64,000 bases of DNA. Source: Pegea sp. RAD2-039 (Eukaryota > Chordata > Thaliacea > Salpida > Salpidae). Of the stretch, positions 24,637-36,771 are shown piece by piece. The position numbers were made by a program, and so were the translations under genes. A model generated the notes under the pieces. It searched no databases. It worked only from the letters and a program-made list of their open reading frames with translations, and was not told where the DNA came from. The DNA is taken from contig JAQGEQ010000019.1 in NCBI GenBank assembly GCA_034620365.1, forward strand, positions 86,583 through 150,582, written 5' to 3'. The number at the start of each line of letters is the position of its first letter. The stretch's first letter is position 1.

Positions 24637-24667
24637 GCGACACAGATTCTTGCTAAAGTTGTGTCGC
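24637..24667 (+). promoter_or_regulatory. Perfect 8-bp stem-loop in the eIF4G 3' UTR
   Basis: GCGACACA at 24637-24644 pairs exactly with TGTGTCGC at 24660-24667 across a 15-nt loop. It lies about 30 nt before an AATAAA. The GC-rich stem stands out in AT-rich DNA. Function unknown. Confidence 0.5.
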
Positions 24668-24697
24668 TGCTTTGTATGTGTTATTTATAGCATTTGC

Positions 24698-24703
24698 AAT
24701 AAA
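24698..24703 (+). terminator. Likely polyadenylation signal of eIF4G
   Basis: AATAAA about 650 nt after the stop, following a region of mixed composition that looks like 3' UTR. Earlier weak variants exist, so the choice is tentative. Confidence 0.45.
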
Positions 24704-27700
24704 TTCATCTATTAAAAGCTGCTTCAAGTTGAAAGCACCAAGAACAGAGTCAAAAGTGTTTACAAAAACCAATTTATTTTATAATTTCAAATCTTTTTAT
24801 TTTGAGATGATTTTGACGATGAAGCAAAAAGCTAAGTTTTCTCTTCATTTAAGTAACTGATAGTTTTGTTTTTACTTTTTGTGCTTCCCTCTGAACTTCA
24901 ACCTCCATAAAAAAGTTTCATTGGCTAAGAAGTCATTAAAAGGAAAGTTTTACTGAAAGCTAGAAATTGTCAAAAATTCGAAAACTTAATTAAGAGCAAT
25001 TAAAAATTTAAGCTTTGATGAAAACATTTTCAATTTATATCTCTGTCAATTAAAATTAACTTTAAAAGTTTGGTTACAAAGGTACTATCTGTGATGAAGC
25101 TCTGTATTTTGCAGCTGCAATAAATTTTGTGGTTGAATACTTTTAGAATAACAGTAGATTTAGAATACTTTAAATGAAATTTTAACTGTAGTTGACAAAG
25201 GCTATTAGGTAAGTTTATTGGGATTTTTCAACAGAGTATGTTTCCGCAGCAAGTATAAAAAGCTGGAAAAATGCTATGGATACTTATCTTTAATTTAAGT
25301 ATTAGTTTTCTATCTACAGACATTTATCTATTTAATCTGATCACCAAAAATATTTTTTCATTTCAGGTCTAAAAAAGATCCAAAAAATAAATTTGAAATA
25401 TTCTAAGATCATTTTCACCAAGTTACAGGGAATTAAAAGTGTTTTGGTTGTAATCCTGTATAGTTTTCTTTGTCCCTATAAGTTCTACCCCTGCAACATT
25501 TCAAATCATGTGGCATTTGGATATCTAAAAATCTCTTATTCTAATTCTCGTTTCATTAAAAGCCTTTTAATAATTGCAGGTTGTAATTTTTCCTTCTGTG
25601 TTAATTTTTTCAAAATTGCATTTATAATCAACATAATTAAACAGTCTTTGACATAGTTGAGATGATGTAGTAGAGAGATTTGAACCATTTATAAAATAAT
25701 AATTAAAACATAAGTTATAAAAACAGAAACTTGTATTTAGTTGGTTTATAATGATAAATGTCTTGTTTATTTAGTCAAAGCACATCTAATACCATTTCAA
25801 AAACTTTTATTACATTTCAAAAAATAATGTTATTTGTATATTTCTGTTAACTAACTCATTTTTTTCCAAGTTTAAAAAAGATTTCACTTAAATGTAATCG
25901 ATACTCTTTTTTTGCTAAAATAAGGTATAAGTTGAAATTACAGTAGGTAATATCAGGTATTACTTGAGGTATAAGTTCCAATTACAAGTCTTCTATAACT
26001 TTTTACTTTTTCTAAAAAAAATCTAACGATGAAACTTTTGGAGATATTTTGTATAATGAGGATATTCTAATCTTTAATAATTGAACCTAATTGAGAAATA
26101 ATGTATATTTAAAATTTTATAAAATATTAAAAATATTAAATAAAATTATTTGTGCGAAATTTCCAATTGAAAGTATTTTTTGAGGTAAATATTTTCACTA
26201 ATATAAAATTAAATTATAAAACTTTTGATTTTGAAAATAAAAATTTAATAAAATTTGGTTATTTGTTTATAAACAATTTTATTTTTGTCCAATATTACAA
26301 ACAGTCTAAAATGCCTATGTTTTTCAGCTTAATATTTTTTAACTAATCAATTGTAATTATTTATAATTATTGTTTATAACTTTATAAACCAATAATTATT
26401 ACATTACTTAATTTATAAACTGATCTATAGATGATAGAATTATAGAAATTATCAGTTATTGTGCATTATGGTTGAAGTTTTTATTTAATTACAAAAAGTT
26501 TTATGTAAAAGCAACCTTTACTTATATTAAAGTAAATTTTGAATATTTTGATTTAGCTTATTTTAATGAACCTTAAATTCTTGTTTATTGTTTTGAAAAT
26601 AATTTTCCACTTTTTAAAACTACTGTCAGTATATCATTTCCTTTTAAAACCAAAATTAAAAACCCGTTCTAAAATCAAATATCTTCAATATCTTGTTTTT
26701 GATGTTTTTTATAACTTTCAATAAAGACTGACATAAAACAAGATTTGATAATAATTTTGGTTATATTTATTTTGAAATTATTGATAACAATAAAGATATG
26801 TTTCATCCATTATAAACACATTATCTTATTTCCCAATATTGAAATTAATATTTAAATTGTTTAAAATCAATATTTGATTCAAACTTTTTTTTTATTATCA
26901 ATGAATTTGATAACTTTCCATCAAGATTAAATAACAATTTGATAACTAGATTTGATGTTATATATAATTAAACAGTATGAAGCCGTTCTATGCAAACATA
27001 ATAATAAATTTATAAGTTTTTTGCCAAAAAATGTTTAATATGATTTATTTGAGGCTTTTAAAAATAAAAATTTTAATCATCTTTCGTTGATTAATATTTT
27101 AAAATCTTTTCTATAATTTTTTTCTTCTCATTTCGTCTTTATATATTTGAAAATTATTTTCATCAAATTATTGAATAACTTTTTTCAATATTTAATGATG
27201 TAAATAGAAACTTATTTAAAATCAAATTAGTGTTTTGTTGTTTTTACTTTTTAACAAGATCTAAAAATCAAGAATAAACAAAAAGATTAAAGAAATTTCA
27301 TATTTGTATTTTGAACATGAATTAGTTTTAATGAAATTCAGATAGATATTTTTTGGTTAAAGTTATATTTTGCAAAAATATTAAAACAACTTAATAAATA
27401 TTTGAAATATTCAGATAGCTGCAACTGAATAAGTTTTTATTTTTTCAATTTATCTGTTTCTTGTCATCACCAAGTTGCTTCACATTGAAATGAAAAAAAA
27501 AACTTTCTTAGATTTCTAGTTAAATTTTTTTAGTTGCAGATATTTTATCAGAAATTTTGTTGTTGTAGCTTGATCGAGTAATAAAGATTTATTGAATAAA
27601 TGAAATACACAAAAGTATATATATAAAGTTATAAGAAACATTATGAACTGATATATGATTGTAATTTGCTAAATTGCAAATCTTTAGACTTTTTACTGCA

Positions 27701-27868
27701 GATTCCAAAAGGGAAGATTTTGATAAAATTGCTTTTGCTACTTAATTGGCAAATTAATCACGATTTGTCCGCCTGCTGGTGATTTAATCACTAGAGTTTA
27801 GATGTGGTCTTAAAATTGAGGCAGTTTAGAAACGAATTCGGCAAATTTGAAAATCACAGCTTAAGATT
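24704..27868. other. AT-rich intergenic DNA between convergent eIF4G and GAS2-like genes
   Basis: Small open frames (for example 25393-25656 and 26152-26346 on plus) are AT-driven and carry no motif. The last few hundred bases should contain the 3' UTR of the GAS2-like gene. Nothing else seen. Confidence 0.5.
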
Positions 27869-30800
27869 TTAGGAGCATATATCTCTAAACGATTCCAACT
27901 CATCTATGGAGCAATCTTTCCAAGTCATCTGAAGCAAATCATTGAAAATCAAATGACCAATTTGAGATCCAATCTTACTTCTAAATGAGCTAGATTCTGA
28001 AGACACTCTTTCTCCAGAGAGTCAAGAATCTGAGACTCATGAGCCGGATCAAAGACTTTCTTTACATAATCATTTGTGTTTCTGAAAGAATAAGATCACA
28101 GATGAAGATCAAAAGATCATAAGCCGATCTTACATTAGCTCCTCTTCATTTTCACCGAATCGCACCTCATCAGGGCTTACTGAGTCGCTATTGACGTCTA
28201 GCAAAGCGATGACGTCATCGTCAACTGCTGCTTGTTTGATGAAAGTTTTTTGTTGATTCTCTGAAGTAGAAGAAGAAATGAAGTCTTCTGGATGAAGATC
28301 AACTTACGATTATTGGAAGAATCTTGATCCTTGTTTGAAGAATAGAGGCTTGGACTCGGATTCATCAAAATTGGAATCACTTGGTAGTCATCTTTAGGGC
28401 TGAGAAGCGAAGAAGAAGAGCTTATGGGACTTCTTGGATGTTTAGTTTGATCTTCAGATTTGTAATTTGGAAAGATTTGATTAAGATCAAATTTTGGGGT
28501 TCTTGGGAGCGGAGTCACACTTCCTTTGATGAGAGGAACCCCAGATCCGGAAGTTTTGCGAGTTGAGAAGACCTGAGAGCAAGATGGAATTAGATGAGGA
28601 TGCGATGATGTCACAACTGACTTCTGGGGAGCCGGGGGATCTTGGAACTTCTAAAGACTGAGATCTGTTGTAAGAAAGATAATTCTTCTCAAGATTTGAA
28701 TTGAATCTTTGGCGAAGATTCATATTCTGAAAGATGAAGACTTAAAATTGGGATTTTGACGGATTCAAATCGACCATTTGAATCTTTGGGGCTCCAGATA
28801 ACTCTGTATTGGATCTGATCTTCATTTGTCGTCGGATTTGTGTCATCGAGGAAAGATCAGGGGACCTCAGTTGGTTTGAAGTGCTCTGTGTCTTGCTGCG
28901 GATCTGGAACTAGTAGATGAAGGTTATGCTTATTAAAGTCTTCATTATTCACCACAATATCCGAAGATCTTTGATGAATGGGAAGATTATCAGGACGATT
29001 CGATCTCGATGATGAGGATTCGATAGATTTACGATGAACTTGATGACAACCGCTCTTGTCTCGTTGAACATGAACAAGATCATTTCTGAAGACTACTTCG
29101 TTTGAAGATCTCGAAGTCGCCGAAGCTGCAGAAGATGCCTGTCTTGTTTGACTCAATCTGAAAATGATCAAATCGACGTTAGCTGATGACGTCATCAACC
29201 GCATGTTGATACGATGTCGTCATTTTTAAATGAGAGTCAGAATCAATGAAGCTTCGTGTTCAGCGGAGCAGAACGAAAAACTTCTTATTTTTTAAGTTTT
29301 TTTTCGCAAATGCGCCACCTAGCGGCAGTTAAAACGAAGTGTTTTAATGATCGACTTTTAAGAGTATTTTTGGCAGCTTTATGACGTCATCAAATAATAA
29401 TAATAATATAATAAAAATGACGTCATGAAGAATGTGGTCTCTATGGTAACACACCTAGTAAAAACATCTTCTGTTGACCCTCCAAAGGAGTTGTAAGTGA
29501 TCTTGTCTTTAGAAGGTTGAAGTGATGAGCATCTGGTGGGGATATTGCTGTTTGGTTCTGGATTGTATCGGATCCTTTCCACTGAAGACGAAGATTGTTT
29601 GTGTCTTGTAACACTTGAAGGTCGCGCGATTCTAAACATAGAAATTTAATTAAAAGTTGAAATATTTACAAATGATTAAAGGAAATACTTCGACTTAAAA
29701 ACAACATAAAAAACAAACAAAAGGTCTTTAAAAACAAGATGCAAACACCACAATTGACCACGTGATATTAACATCACATTCGTCATCTTTCATTTCTTTT
29801 ATTGAAATTTTCTTTATGAATTTTTTGTCATTTTTTAAAGTTTTATTGAAGAAGTTTAAATGAAAAAAGATTATTAAAAATTGTTTGAAAATATTCAGAT
29901 TGATTGAGAAAAGCATCTTGAAAATGATCTCTAACCTCGAATTACTCGCATCAACCTTCCTACTTGATCTTTGAGTCGCTGATGAAGATCGGATTCCTCG
30001 AGAAGTGTTCAAAGATCTTCCAACTCTAAGAAGATTTTTTTCTAAGATTTAGAGATAAAGAAGACATCGAGAACCTCTTAGAGACTGTTTTGTTGTTGGA
30101 GGTTATTGTCAGCTGATCTTTGGGAGATGGAACAGATTGCCTTTTTGGAGTCGCAGAAGAAGCTCTTGGTATCCTGAAGATCAAAAATAACCAAACGCGA
30201 TTTGGGGGGGGGGGTAGAGGAGCACCTAGGTGAAAGTCTAGCATCCGGTCGATGTCTCTTACATCTACAGGGATCGTGTTTATCTAAATAATGTTCCAAA
30301 GTGTCCCAACCTCCACCAACGCGCACCATCACGTGCTGACGTAATATCTTCACAACATCTCATCAACAAACTCTGAAGTCATCAGATGACGTCACAACTT
30401 ACTCTCATAAAGATGAGGTTCTTCGAGTTTCCCACTTTATACTTGCCTTCTCCAACCCTAACCATAGGGAATTGAGTTGGACAGGTACACATTTGAAGAA
30501 CATATTGAACCTAAAACCATAAAAGTCATCAAATAATTTCAAAACTTTTATTTTTAAACCATTTCATCCAAAGATTTAAAGTCGCAATCAACCCGTTGTT
30601 TGATCGGACGCTTTGGCGAAGGTTCTTCAGCTTCACTAGCATCTGAATTATTTAATTCAATCTCTTCGTCGATATCTTTCTCCATTTGAACTAATAAAGG
30701 AGCAGGAACTCCAAATCTGCTTCCTATTCTCGCCACCTAGTTTAATTATTGTTAAGTTTTTGATTACTTTGTTTAAAACAAACCTCAAGTAAACACAAGA

Positions 30801-31437
30801 CTACATTTTTTTGATTATTTCTCAACACAAGGTCGTTGGTCTCGAATCGAACACACTCGGGTATTTGAAGTTGATTAGCGCAGTAGTTGATGAAACTGGC
30901 GATATTATCGCGCGCGAAAAAGCTTTTTGGTGAGACGTTGCGTTCCTGAAGACATCAAATCAGCCAAAAGCAAATGATTTAAGTTGCCACCTTGTAAGTC
31001 AAGATCGCTTTTGGTATGCTTTTTAAGTTTAATTTTGGCTGTGTTTTCTTTGTTTGTTTCGCACAACAAGTGATATTATTTGCATGTTTGCATAATAAAG
31101 TCCCAGTTTCAAGTACTTTGAAGAAATTATCGACACCAATATCCACTCCGTACAAACCCTGTGGAAAAACCACTTAATTTAAGATGCAAATACTTTTGAG
31201 GTTTTTAAACAATGTCAAAACGCCCTTCTCTAATTTGTACAACTCTCGTAAGTTTTAAAACGTGAAAATTTCAAACAAATAATGACAATGAAGTTTGTTG
31301 ATGAATGATTAAAGTTTACAAACCTTTAACCACTCAGCCAAGTCCTCGATCATAGCATAGAGATACTGCTGGTTGGAACTATAAGGTCGAACGCTCTGAT
31401 TCGCAGAACTTTTAATATTTTTCATTATGGATGTCAT
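27869..31437 (-). CDS. GAS2-like protein (calponin-homology plus GAR domain), about 15 exons
   Basis: Exons: 31437-31324, 31158-30991, 30945-30784, 30736-30560, 30510-30403, 30347-30226, 30173-30075, 30025-29936, 29631-29455, 29157-28866, 28726-28622, 28572-28308, 28260-28134, 28081-27979, 27928-27869; 722 residues, all phases matching. A 45-nt exon at about 28821-28777 (phase 0) is possible between the tenth and eleventh. The CH domain spans about residues 25-185 ([56 protein letters not shown]). The GAR domain is at about 208-280 ([34 protein letters not shown]). The long Ser/Arg-rich tail contains an SNIP sequence, an SxIP-type EB1-binding motif. In the family CH binds actin, and GAR and tail bind microtubules, so this is an actin-microtubule linker. 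Confidence 0.93.
29312..29327 (+). promoter_or_regulatory. CTCF-like sequence in a GAS2-like intron
   Basis: GCGCCACCTAGCGGCA resembles the reverse complement of the CTCF core (GCGCC..CT.G.GGC). It is GC-rich in an AT-rich intron. This is motif resemblance only. Confidence 0.25.
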
Positions 31438-33559
31438 TATGTTAACACATCAGTTGTTGATTGGTGAAAAAACATTTGAAAACTAATGAATAAAAACATT
31501 TTAAATTTATTAAAGATTTAATTTTGAAAGAAAAACACCAAATTGTTGAATTGATTCATAATATTTGTTTAAGAGCAACAAAAGAAAAGTAGAAATTCTT
31601 TGCAAAAACTTTTATATTAGCCTGAGGGGAACGTTTCAAAAAACAACTCAAATTTGATATAATTATGAACTGATATATCATCTATTTTTATCAACATAAT
31701 AAGTTGTTTATAATGGTGAAATTGTCATCTTAAAACAAAAAGGTTGGAAAAATATTATACAAAAAAACAATTAGTTAAGTTTCAAAAATAAAAATGTATA
31801 AACAGAATTTTTTAAATACTTAAACTAAATTTCTACTTTTTAACATACTTTTTATCATCAAAAAACTAAAAAGTTCTAATTATTTCTCATAAACTTTTTA
31901 ATATTTTATAAAATGATTAAATAAAACATTTCTAAAGTTAACTTGAAATTAAAAATTTTTTTATAAAAATATCAACTTTTTTAATAATTATGAATATCGA
32001 GAATGAATCGTTTAATTTTTAAAATATTAAAACTATTGATTGAAACTAAATTTAAAACAAAATATTATCTTTAAGAAAACAGATTATTTGAAGAAACTCT
32101 CAAACTGAATTTAAAACAGAAATAATTAAAATATTTTATTTTAAGCTGAAAAAAAATATAAAAATTATAAATAAAAGTAAGAAAAGTATTTTTGATTTTT
32201 AGCAATTAACTCAAAATTATTTTAATTTAACTAAAATTAATTAAATATAAAAAATACATTCATAATTTTCTATAGAACAATTATTACATTTCTAGAAAAT
32301 TTTTATTTGAGCATCTCTGAAAACTTTAAGTGAAAAAAAAGTGATCCATAGCAACATAGAAATAAAATAAATTCTTAAAAATTAATTCTACAAATAGCTA
32401 ACTTAGTTCCAAGCTATTTTTTGTTATTTTGAATTGTCAACATTTTATCTATATATATTATATTTAGCAAGGTACTTTATATCTTTACTTCAATTCAATA
32501 GATATAAAAAAAAATCTAGATAATGTAAATCACGGTAAAATGAAAAGCACTTTAATGAATCTTTTTTTAAAAAGATATTTGCTATAATTATAATAAAGTA
32601 AAGTAAACATAGATCATAAAGATTGAATAAACCAAAGAACTAGACATTCTTTATTTTATGATTTATTTTAAAAAACTCATTTTAAGCTTATTAAATAAAC
32701 TTAAAGCTTAAATCCTAACCCTTTTATATGCTAAACTTTTTTAATGATTTTAGAATGGTAGAAGACTTGTGGTAATTTATAAAAGAATTTAAAAGTTTTA
32801 AAGTTTCAAATTTACTTTGATGTAATTAGTTTGATAACATTTATGGTGGCAAGCTCCTAGCAATCTGCTAAAAAAAATTTAGCGTATAAGATATAACCTT
32901 GAAGAGATTTATAATAGTTGTAGAAGTTTATTTACAAAATTTAACACTTTGTAGCTCAAAATTTCTATATATGTATTATGAAGGTGAAAGTATTTAATTC
33001 TAGAAGAAGAAAGCTGAATGAAGAAATTTGGTAATGTATATTGTATATTAATACAAAGGTGTGGATATATTTGTTGTTGATGAAAACTAAACTAGTCCAT
33101 CGTTTATCTAGCAGATGCTTGAATAAATCATTTTGTTAAAGATTTTTTCATATTAAGGAGTACACAAAGGTCCTAAATCTTATAAATGATACAGATCAGG
33201 TTCATGAATGATATAAATAAGATCATTTCTTTAAACTGATTCGTTAAGATTATTAACATCTACGTTATGATCCAGTTTTAAACATTATAATCAGAATTAT
33301 TTTTTATTCTGACCACTATCTAACTAATTCTACTATCGTAATTATTTTAATAAGTTTGTTTATAATATTGTTTGCTAAAACAGCTTTAGTATACTGACTT
33401 CAAATAATTGGTACAAAAAATCGATTGAATAAGGTTTATAAGTACTTAAATATTACTTTTTGTAGCTGTTTAATGTTTTTGGTGATATGGATTTACTAGT
33501 GATGTATGCTTAGATAGAATCAATGATAAAAAATTATCAGGAGTATAGTGCAGTACTGA
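31438..33559. other. AT-rich intergenic DNA upstream of the GAS2-like gene
   Basis: No gene or repeat recognised. Confidence 0.5.
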
Positions 33560-34770
33560 GAAGCATTGAGTCATTTCAAACGCTCCAATTTCAATGACAA
33601 AATAAGTATTTGTGTAAGGCGAATAATGACAACAAGAAGTCATTGATTTCTATGCCTAGCACTTGATCCTTAATGAGATAAAAAACTTATAAAAAAAGGT
33701 CAACAACTTTAAAAGAAGAACTCACAAATGAGAACCAAGCTCAGAAGCTCTCTATGCTGATGTGACTAAAATAACTTTACAAATTCAAATTGAAAAAGTT
33801 AATCAAATTTCCTCAATGGATAATGACTTAAGGGCAGTATCATCTAATATCACCTTAACTATGGAACAATGGTAAATAAACAGATCTTGTGTCCCACTAT
33901 CCTGACTTCAACCAAATTGTTTCTAAATGAATCCTGGCTATCTTATAAAATCTCGAAATCAATGAATATGATACCATTAGACATAATCCCATATCATCTC
34001 AACTACAACAAATCCAGAAAATTCCTAGAAAACTCATACAAAGTAAACTACAAGCTCAAATGTAAGGAATATGAAATTGAAGTTGATAAGACTAAAATAA
34101 AAATGACAATTTCTAGCTGCGGCGAATCACGTAAATTGTTTGAATAAGATTAAACTCTCGATGATCTAAATTACCCATTATCAATAAAAGTAGAAATTTG
34201 TATCTAAGTGATGTTGAAAAAGTTAAAGTTTCAAATTTAAGCCTTCAGAAGGGTTCACTATGATTAAAACAAGCCTTTCTATATCGCGCTCATCGACCTT
34301 ACCAAAGCTTTCGACATCGTCAGTAGCAAAGGTCTGTTCTCGATACTGTCAAAGATTGGCTGCCCATCAAGCCTTTATAATATGGTGAAATCATCTCATA
34401 TACACACTAAAGTAACGTCCAGTGGAAGCTACTCTATTTAAATTTAAAAGAACATCAAGGCAACAGTCCACAATGATGGAAGCTACTGTGAGCTATTTAC
34501 CATTAAAACGGAGTAAAACAAGGATGTGTCTCGCCCCAACGCTCTTTGGGATTTTATTTTCAATGTTACTAAAACAAGCGCTTCATGGAATCTTTCAAAG
34601 GAATCCACTTTCATTCAAGATCTGATGGAAGTCTTTTCAGTACATACATTACGGGACAATCCATGGTCTGGGACAATCCAAAGCTATCTATCAAAACCAA
34701 GGCTACCATCTATAAAGTATGCGTATGCAATACGCCCTTGTACACCAGCAGCATAAATAGAACATAAAAA
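33560..34770 (+). mobile_element. Decayed LINE (family C), ORF1-like piece and reverse-transcriptase piece
   Basis: The right part reads, with frameshifts, FYIALIDLTKAFDIVSS (motif A), TVHNDGSYCELFTIKTGVKQG (motif B) and DNPKLSIKTKATIYKVCV (C-terminus); the YADD region is lost. The left part holds a 92-codon frame (33869-34147) and an upstream Lys/Gln-rich stretch that could be ORF1. It is related to the fragment at 7.2-7.7 kb. Clearly non-functional. Confidence 0.7.
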
Positions 34771-35542
34771 GTGTGCTCACCAAATTTTATTTTTTTGTTT
34801 GATTTTGTGGATTTTTTTTGGCTAAAACCTTAAACTTAGTTGCCATTGCTTTTTTATTTTATGATGTAACGGACTTCATACGCTGTCGTTTTGCGTAAAA
34901 CATATTTTAAGCTTTTGTCACTAGTCAATAAGAATTTGAAAAGAAAACTGTGTTTTAACAGATAATAGCTTCAAAATGAATATTTTTAAAATTTTTAGTG
35001 ACCAAATTTCGATTTCCAATATAAAATAAACAATTAAGCATGTATTTCTTAAAGCTAAGATTATCTGTAAAATGCCAAGGTGCAAGTTGCAATTGATTTG
35101 ATCTTAACCAATTTCTATCTAAAAAGCACAACAATTAGCACACTGATAATTACAAGGGTATATTAGCTAATTATTTGAAACAAGTAATACAAAAGAACAA
35201 TTTTGAACTTATAAATTAGTACAGTAAAAACATTTTACGCAATTAACGTAATTAATTTTAATATTTAATATATAATTTAATATATAATAATTTTATATAA
35301 TAATTTTATATTTAATTTAATTATTTTACGTAATTTTTATAACACAAAAGTTTTCTATGGGTCTTAAAAAAAAAACGCCAAATTAAACTTTACAATTATC
35401 AAGTTACATTATCTACGTCATAAATACGAAACAATGAGATTGCGATAAACTAAAAGCAAAATACTTAAAAAAGTAAGTTTTCAAACTGCAAGCCAAGCTT
35501 GTTAATCAGTCATTTTTTGATAATCTAAAAATTGTACTTAAA
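34771..35542. other. AT-rich upstream region of the first stomatin gene
   Basis: Includes a simple TAATAT/ATAATTTTATAT run near 35255-35335. No gene seen. Confidence 0.5.
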
Positions 35543-36388
35543 ATGAGTGAGAAATCAAAGATATATCCGATCTTACCGACAGGAGCTGTTATTGACCCTG
35601 GCGCCAAAGTTAAAGAACCTAAGTTTGATTGCGCTGACTATTTCATGATTGCAATCTCATTAATAATTTGTGTTGCAATATTTCCATTATCTGTGTTCGC
35701 ATGCTTTAAAATTGTAACTGAGTATGAGCGTGCTGTAATATTTCGATTAGGAAAGCTACGAGGTGGACCAAAAGGTCCTGGCTTGTTTTTTATCATTCCT
35801 TGTACCGATGAATATCGTCAAATTGATATGAGAACAAAGTCATTTGATGTTCCTCCACAAGAAGTACTCACTAAAGACAGTGTAACCGTACAAATGGATG
35901 CAGTGGTTTACTACAAAGTCAGTGATGCTAGAATGTCTGTAGCTAATGTGGATAATGTAGATGCTGCTACTAGATTACTTGCTCAAACAACCCTTCGTAA
36001 CATGATGGGCACTAAGTCTCTTGCTCAAATTCTAACTGATAGAGAACATATTTCTCATGGTATGTCTGAGATTTTAGATCAAGCAACTGATGTATGGGGT
36101 ATCAAAGTAGAAAGAATTGAAATTAAAGATGTACGGCTCCCATTACAGCTACAAAGAGCCATGGCTGCAGAAGCAGAAGCTGCCCGTGAAGCAAAAGCGA
36201 AAGTAATTGCTGCTGAAGGTGAAATGAATGCATCTAGAAAGTTGAAAGAAGCAGCTGACGTAATGGCTGATGCACCAAACGCTATGCAGTTGAGATATCT
36301 ACAAACTTTGACGACAATAAGTGCAGAGAAAAACTCAACTATCATATTTCCTCTACCAATTGATTTGCTATCTAGTAGTAGAAAATAA
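35543..36388 (+). CDS. Stomatin-family membrane protein, copy 1, intronless
   Basis: 281 residues from ATG at 35543, the usual stomatin length. After a short divergent N-terminus (MSEKSKIYPILP) comes a hydrophobic hairpin with the stomatin proline (IICVAIFPLSVFACF, about residues 50-65). The SPFH/PHB domain follows (GPGLFFIIPCTDEYRQIDMR, VQMDAVVYYKVSDA), then a coiled AAREAKAKVIAAEGEMNA segment and the C-terminal STIIFPLPIDLL. Stomatins form oligomeric cholesterol-binding scaffolds on the inner face of the plasma membrane and modulate ion channels. The gene has no introns although neighbouring genes have many, so it may be a retrocopy. AATAAA follows at 36481. The core is identical to copy 2. 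Confidence 0.95.
   Translation: MSEKSKIYPILPTGAVIDPGAKVKEPKFDCADYFMIAISLIICVAIFPLSVFACFKIVTEYERAVIFRLGKLRGGPKGPGLFFIIPCTDEYRQIDMRTKSFDVPPQEVLTKDSVTVQMDAVVYYKVSDARMSVANVDNVDAATRLLAQTTLRNMMGTKSLAQILTDREHISHGMSEILDQATDVWGIKVERIEIKDVRLPLQLQRAMAAEAEAAREAKAKVIAAEGEMNASRKLKEAADVMADAPNAMQLRYLQTLTTISAEKNSTIIFPLPIDLLSSSRK
35579..36370. repeat. Inverted-repeat arm, left (stomatin core, about 792 bp)
   Basis: Base-for-base match, in every stretch I compared, to the reverse complement of the right arm. Identity begins at ACAGGAGCTG and ends at ATTGATTTGCT; sequence outside differs at once. Confidence 0.88.
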
Positions 36389-36651
36389 TCAGATCAATTA
36401 AATGTGAATCTATTTTATACAACGCTGTAAATTGTTTTTTCTGTTTTTCACTGAACATTTTTTTGATTCTATAAACTACAAATAAAAAGCCCAGTTGTTT
36501 TGCTTCTGGTTATAGAAAATCTTGTAAAAATTGTTTTTTGAGTTTATTAGTAACTTGAAATTTATTTTATTCTTATTTATTTTATCTGTTGTGTATAACA
36601 CACAGTAATTCGCTTAAAAAGTAGTTAGATATAACTTATAACTATCATAGC

Positions 36652-36771
36652 TTATACAAATTGTTGTTTATAAAAGTTACTTTGATAACGATTATTAGTT
36701 GCATATGCAACAACTGGGCCTCTATAATATCTGCCCTGGCTTACATTATGGCCGTTTTTGGCCGAAGCCAT
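36652..36771 (-). CDS. Small 39-residue open frame in the stomatin spacer, function unknown
   Basis: ATG at 36771 to TAA at 36652; it begins MASAKNGHNVSQGRYYRGPV and ends YKQQFV. Composition is unlike the AT-rich surroundings. A sequence reading TTCTAAAATAG lies about 25 nt upstream and could be a splice acceptor. A broken relative is at 10.25 kb. I do not recognise the family; it could be a small gene, a last exon or a transposon-borne piece. Confidence 0.4.
   Translation of the reverse strand: MASAKNGHNVSQGRYYRGPVVAYATNNRYQSNFYKQQFV

Noticed and set aside
25393-26346. Plus-strand frames of 87 and 64 codons in the eIF4G downstream region
   Set aside because: Phe/Ile/Asn/Lys-dominated composition typical of translated AT-rich DNA; no motif.
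36079-36345. 88-codon frame antisense to stomatin copy 1 (and its twin at 37473-37739)
   Set aside because: Mirror of the Ala/Glu-rich stomatin coiled region; the sense protein is unmistakable.
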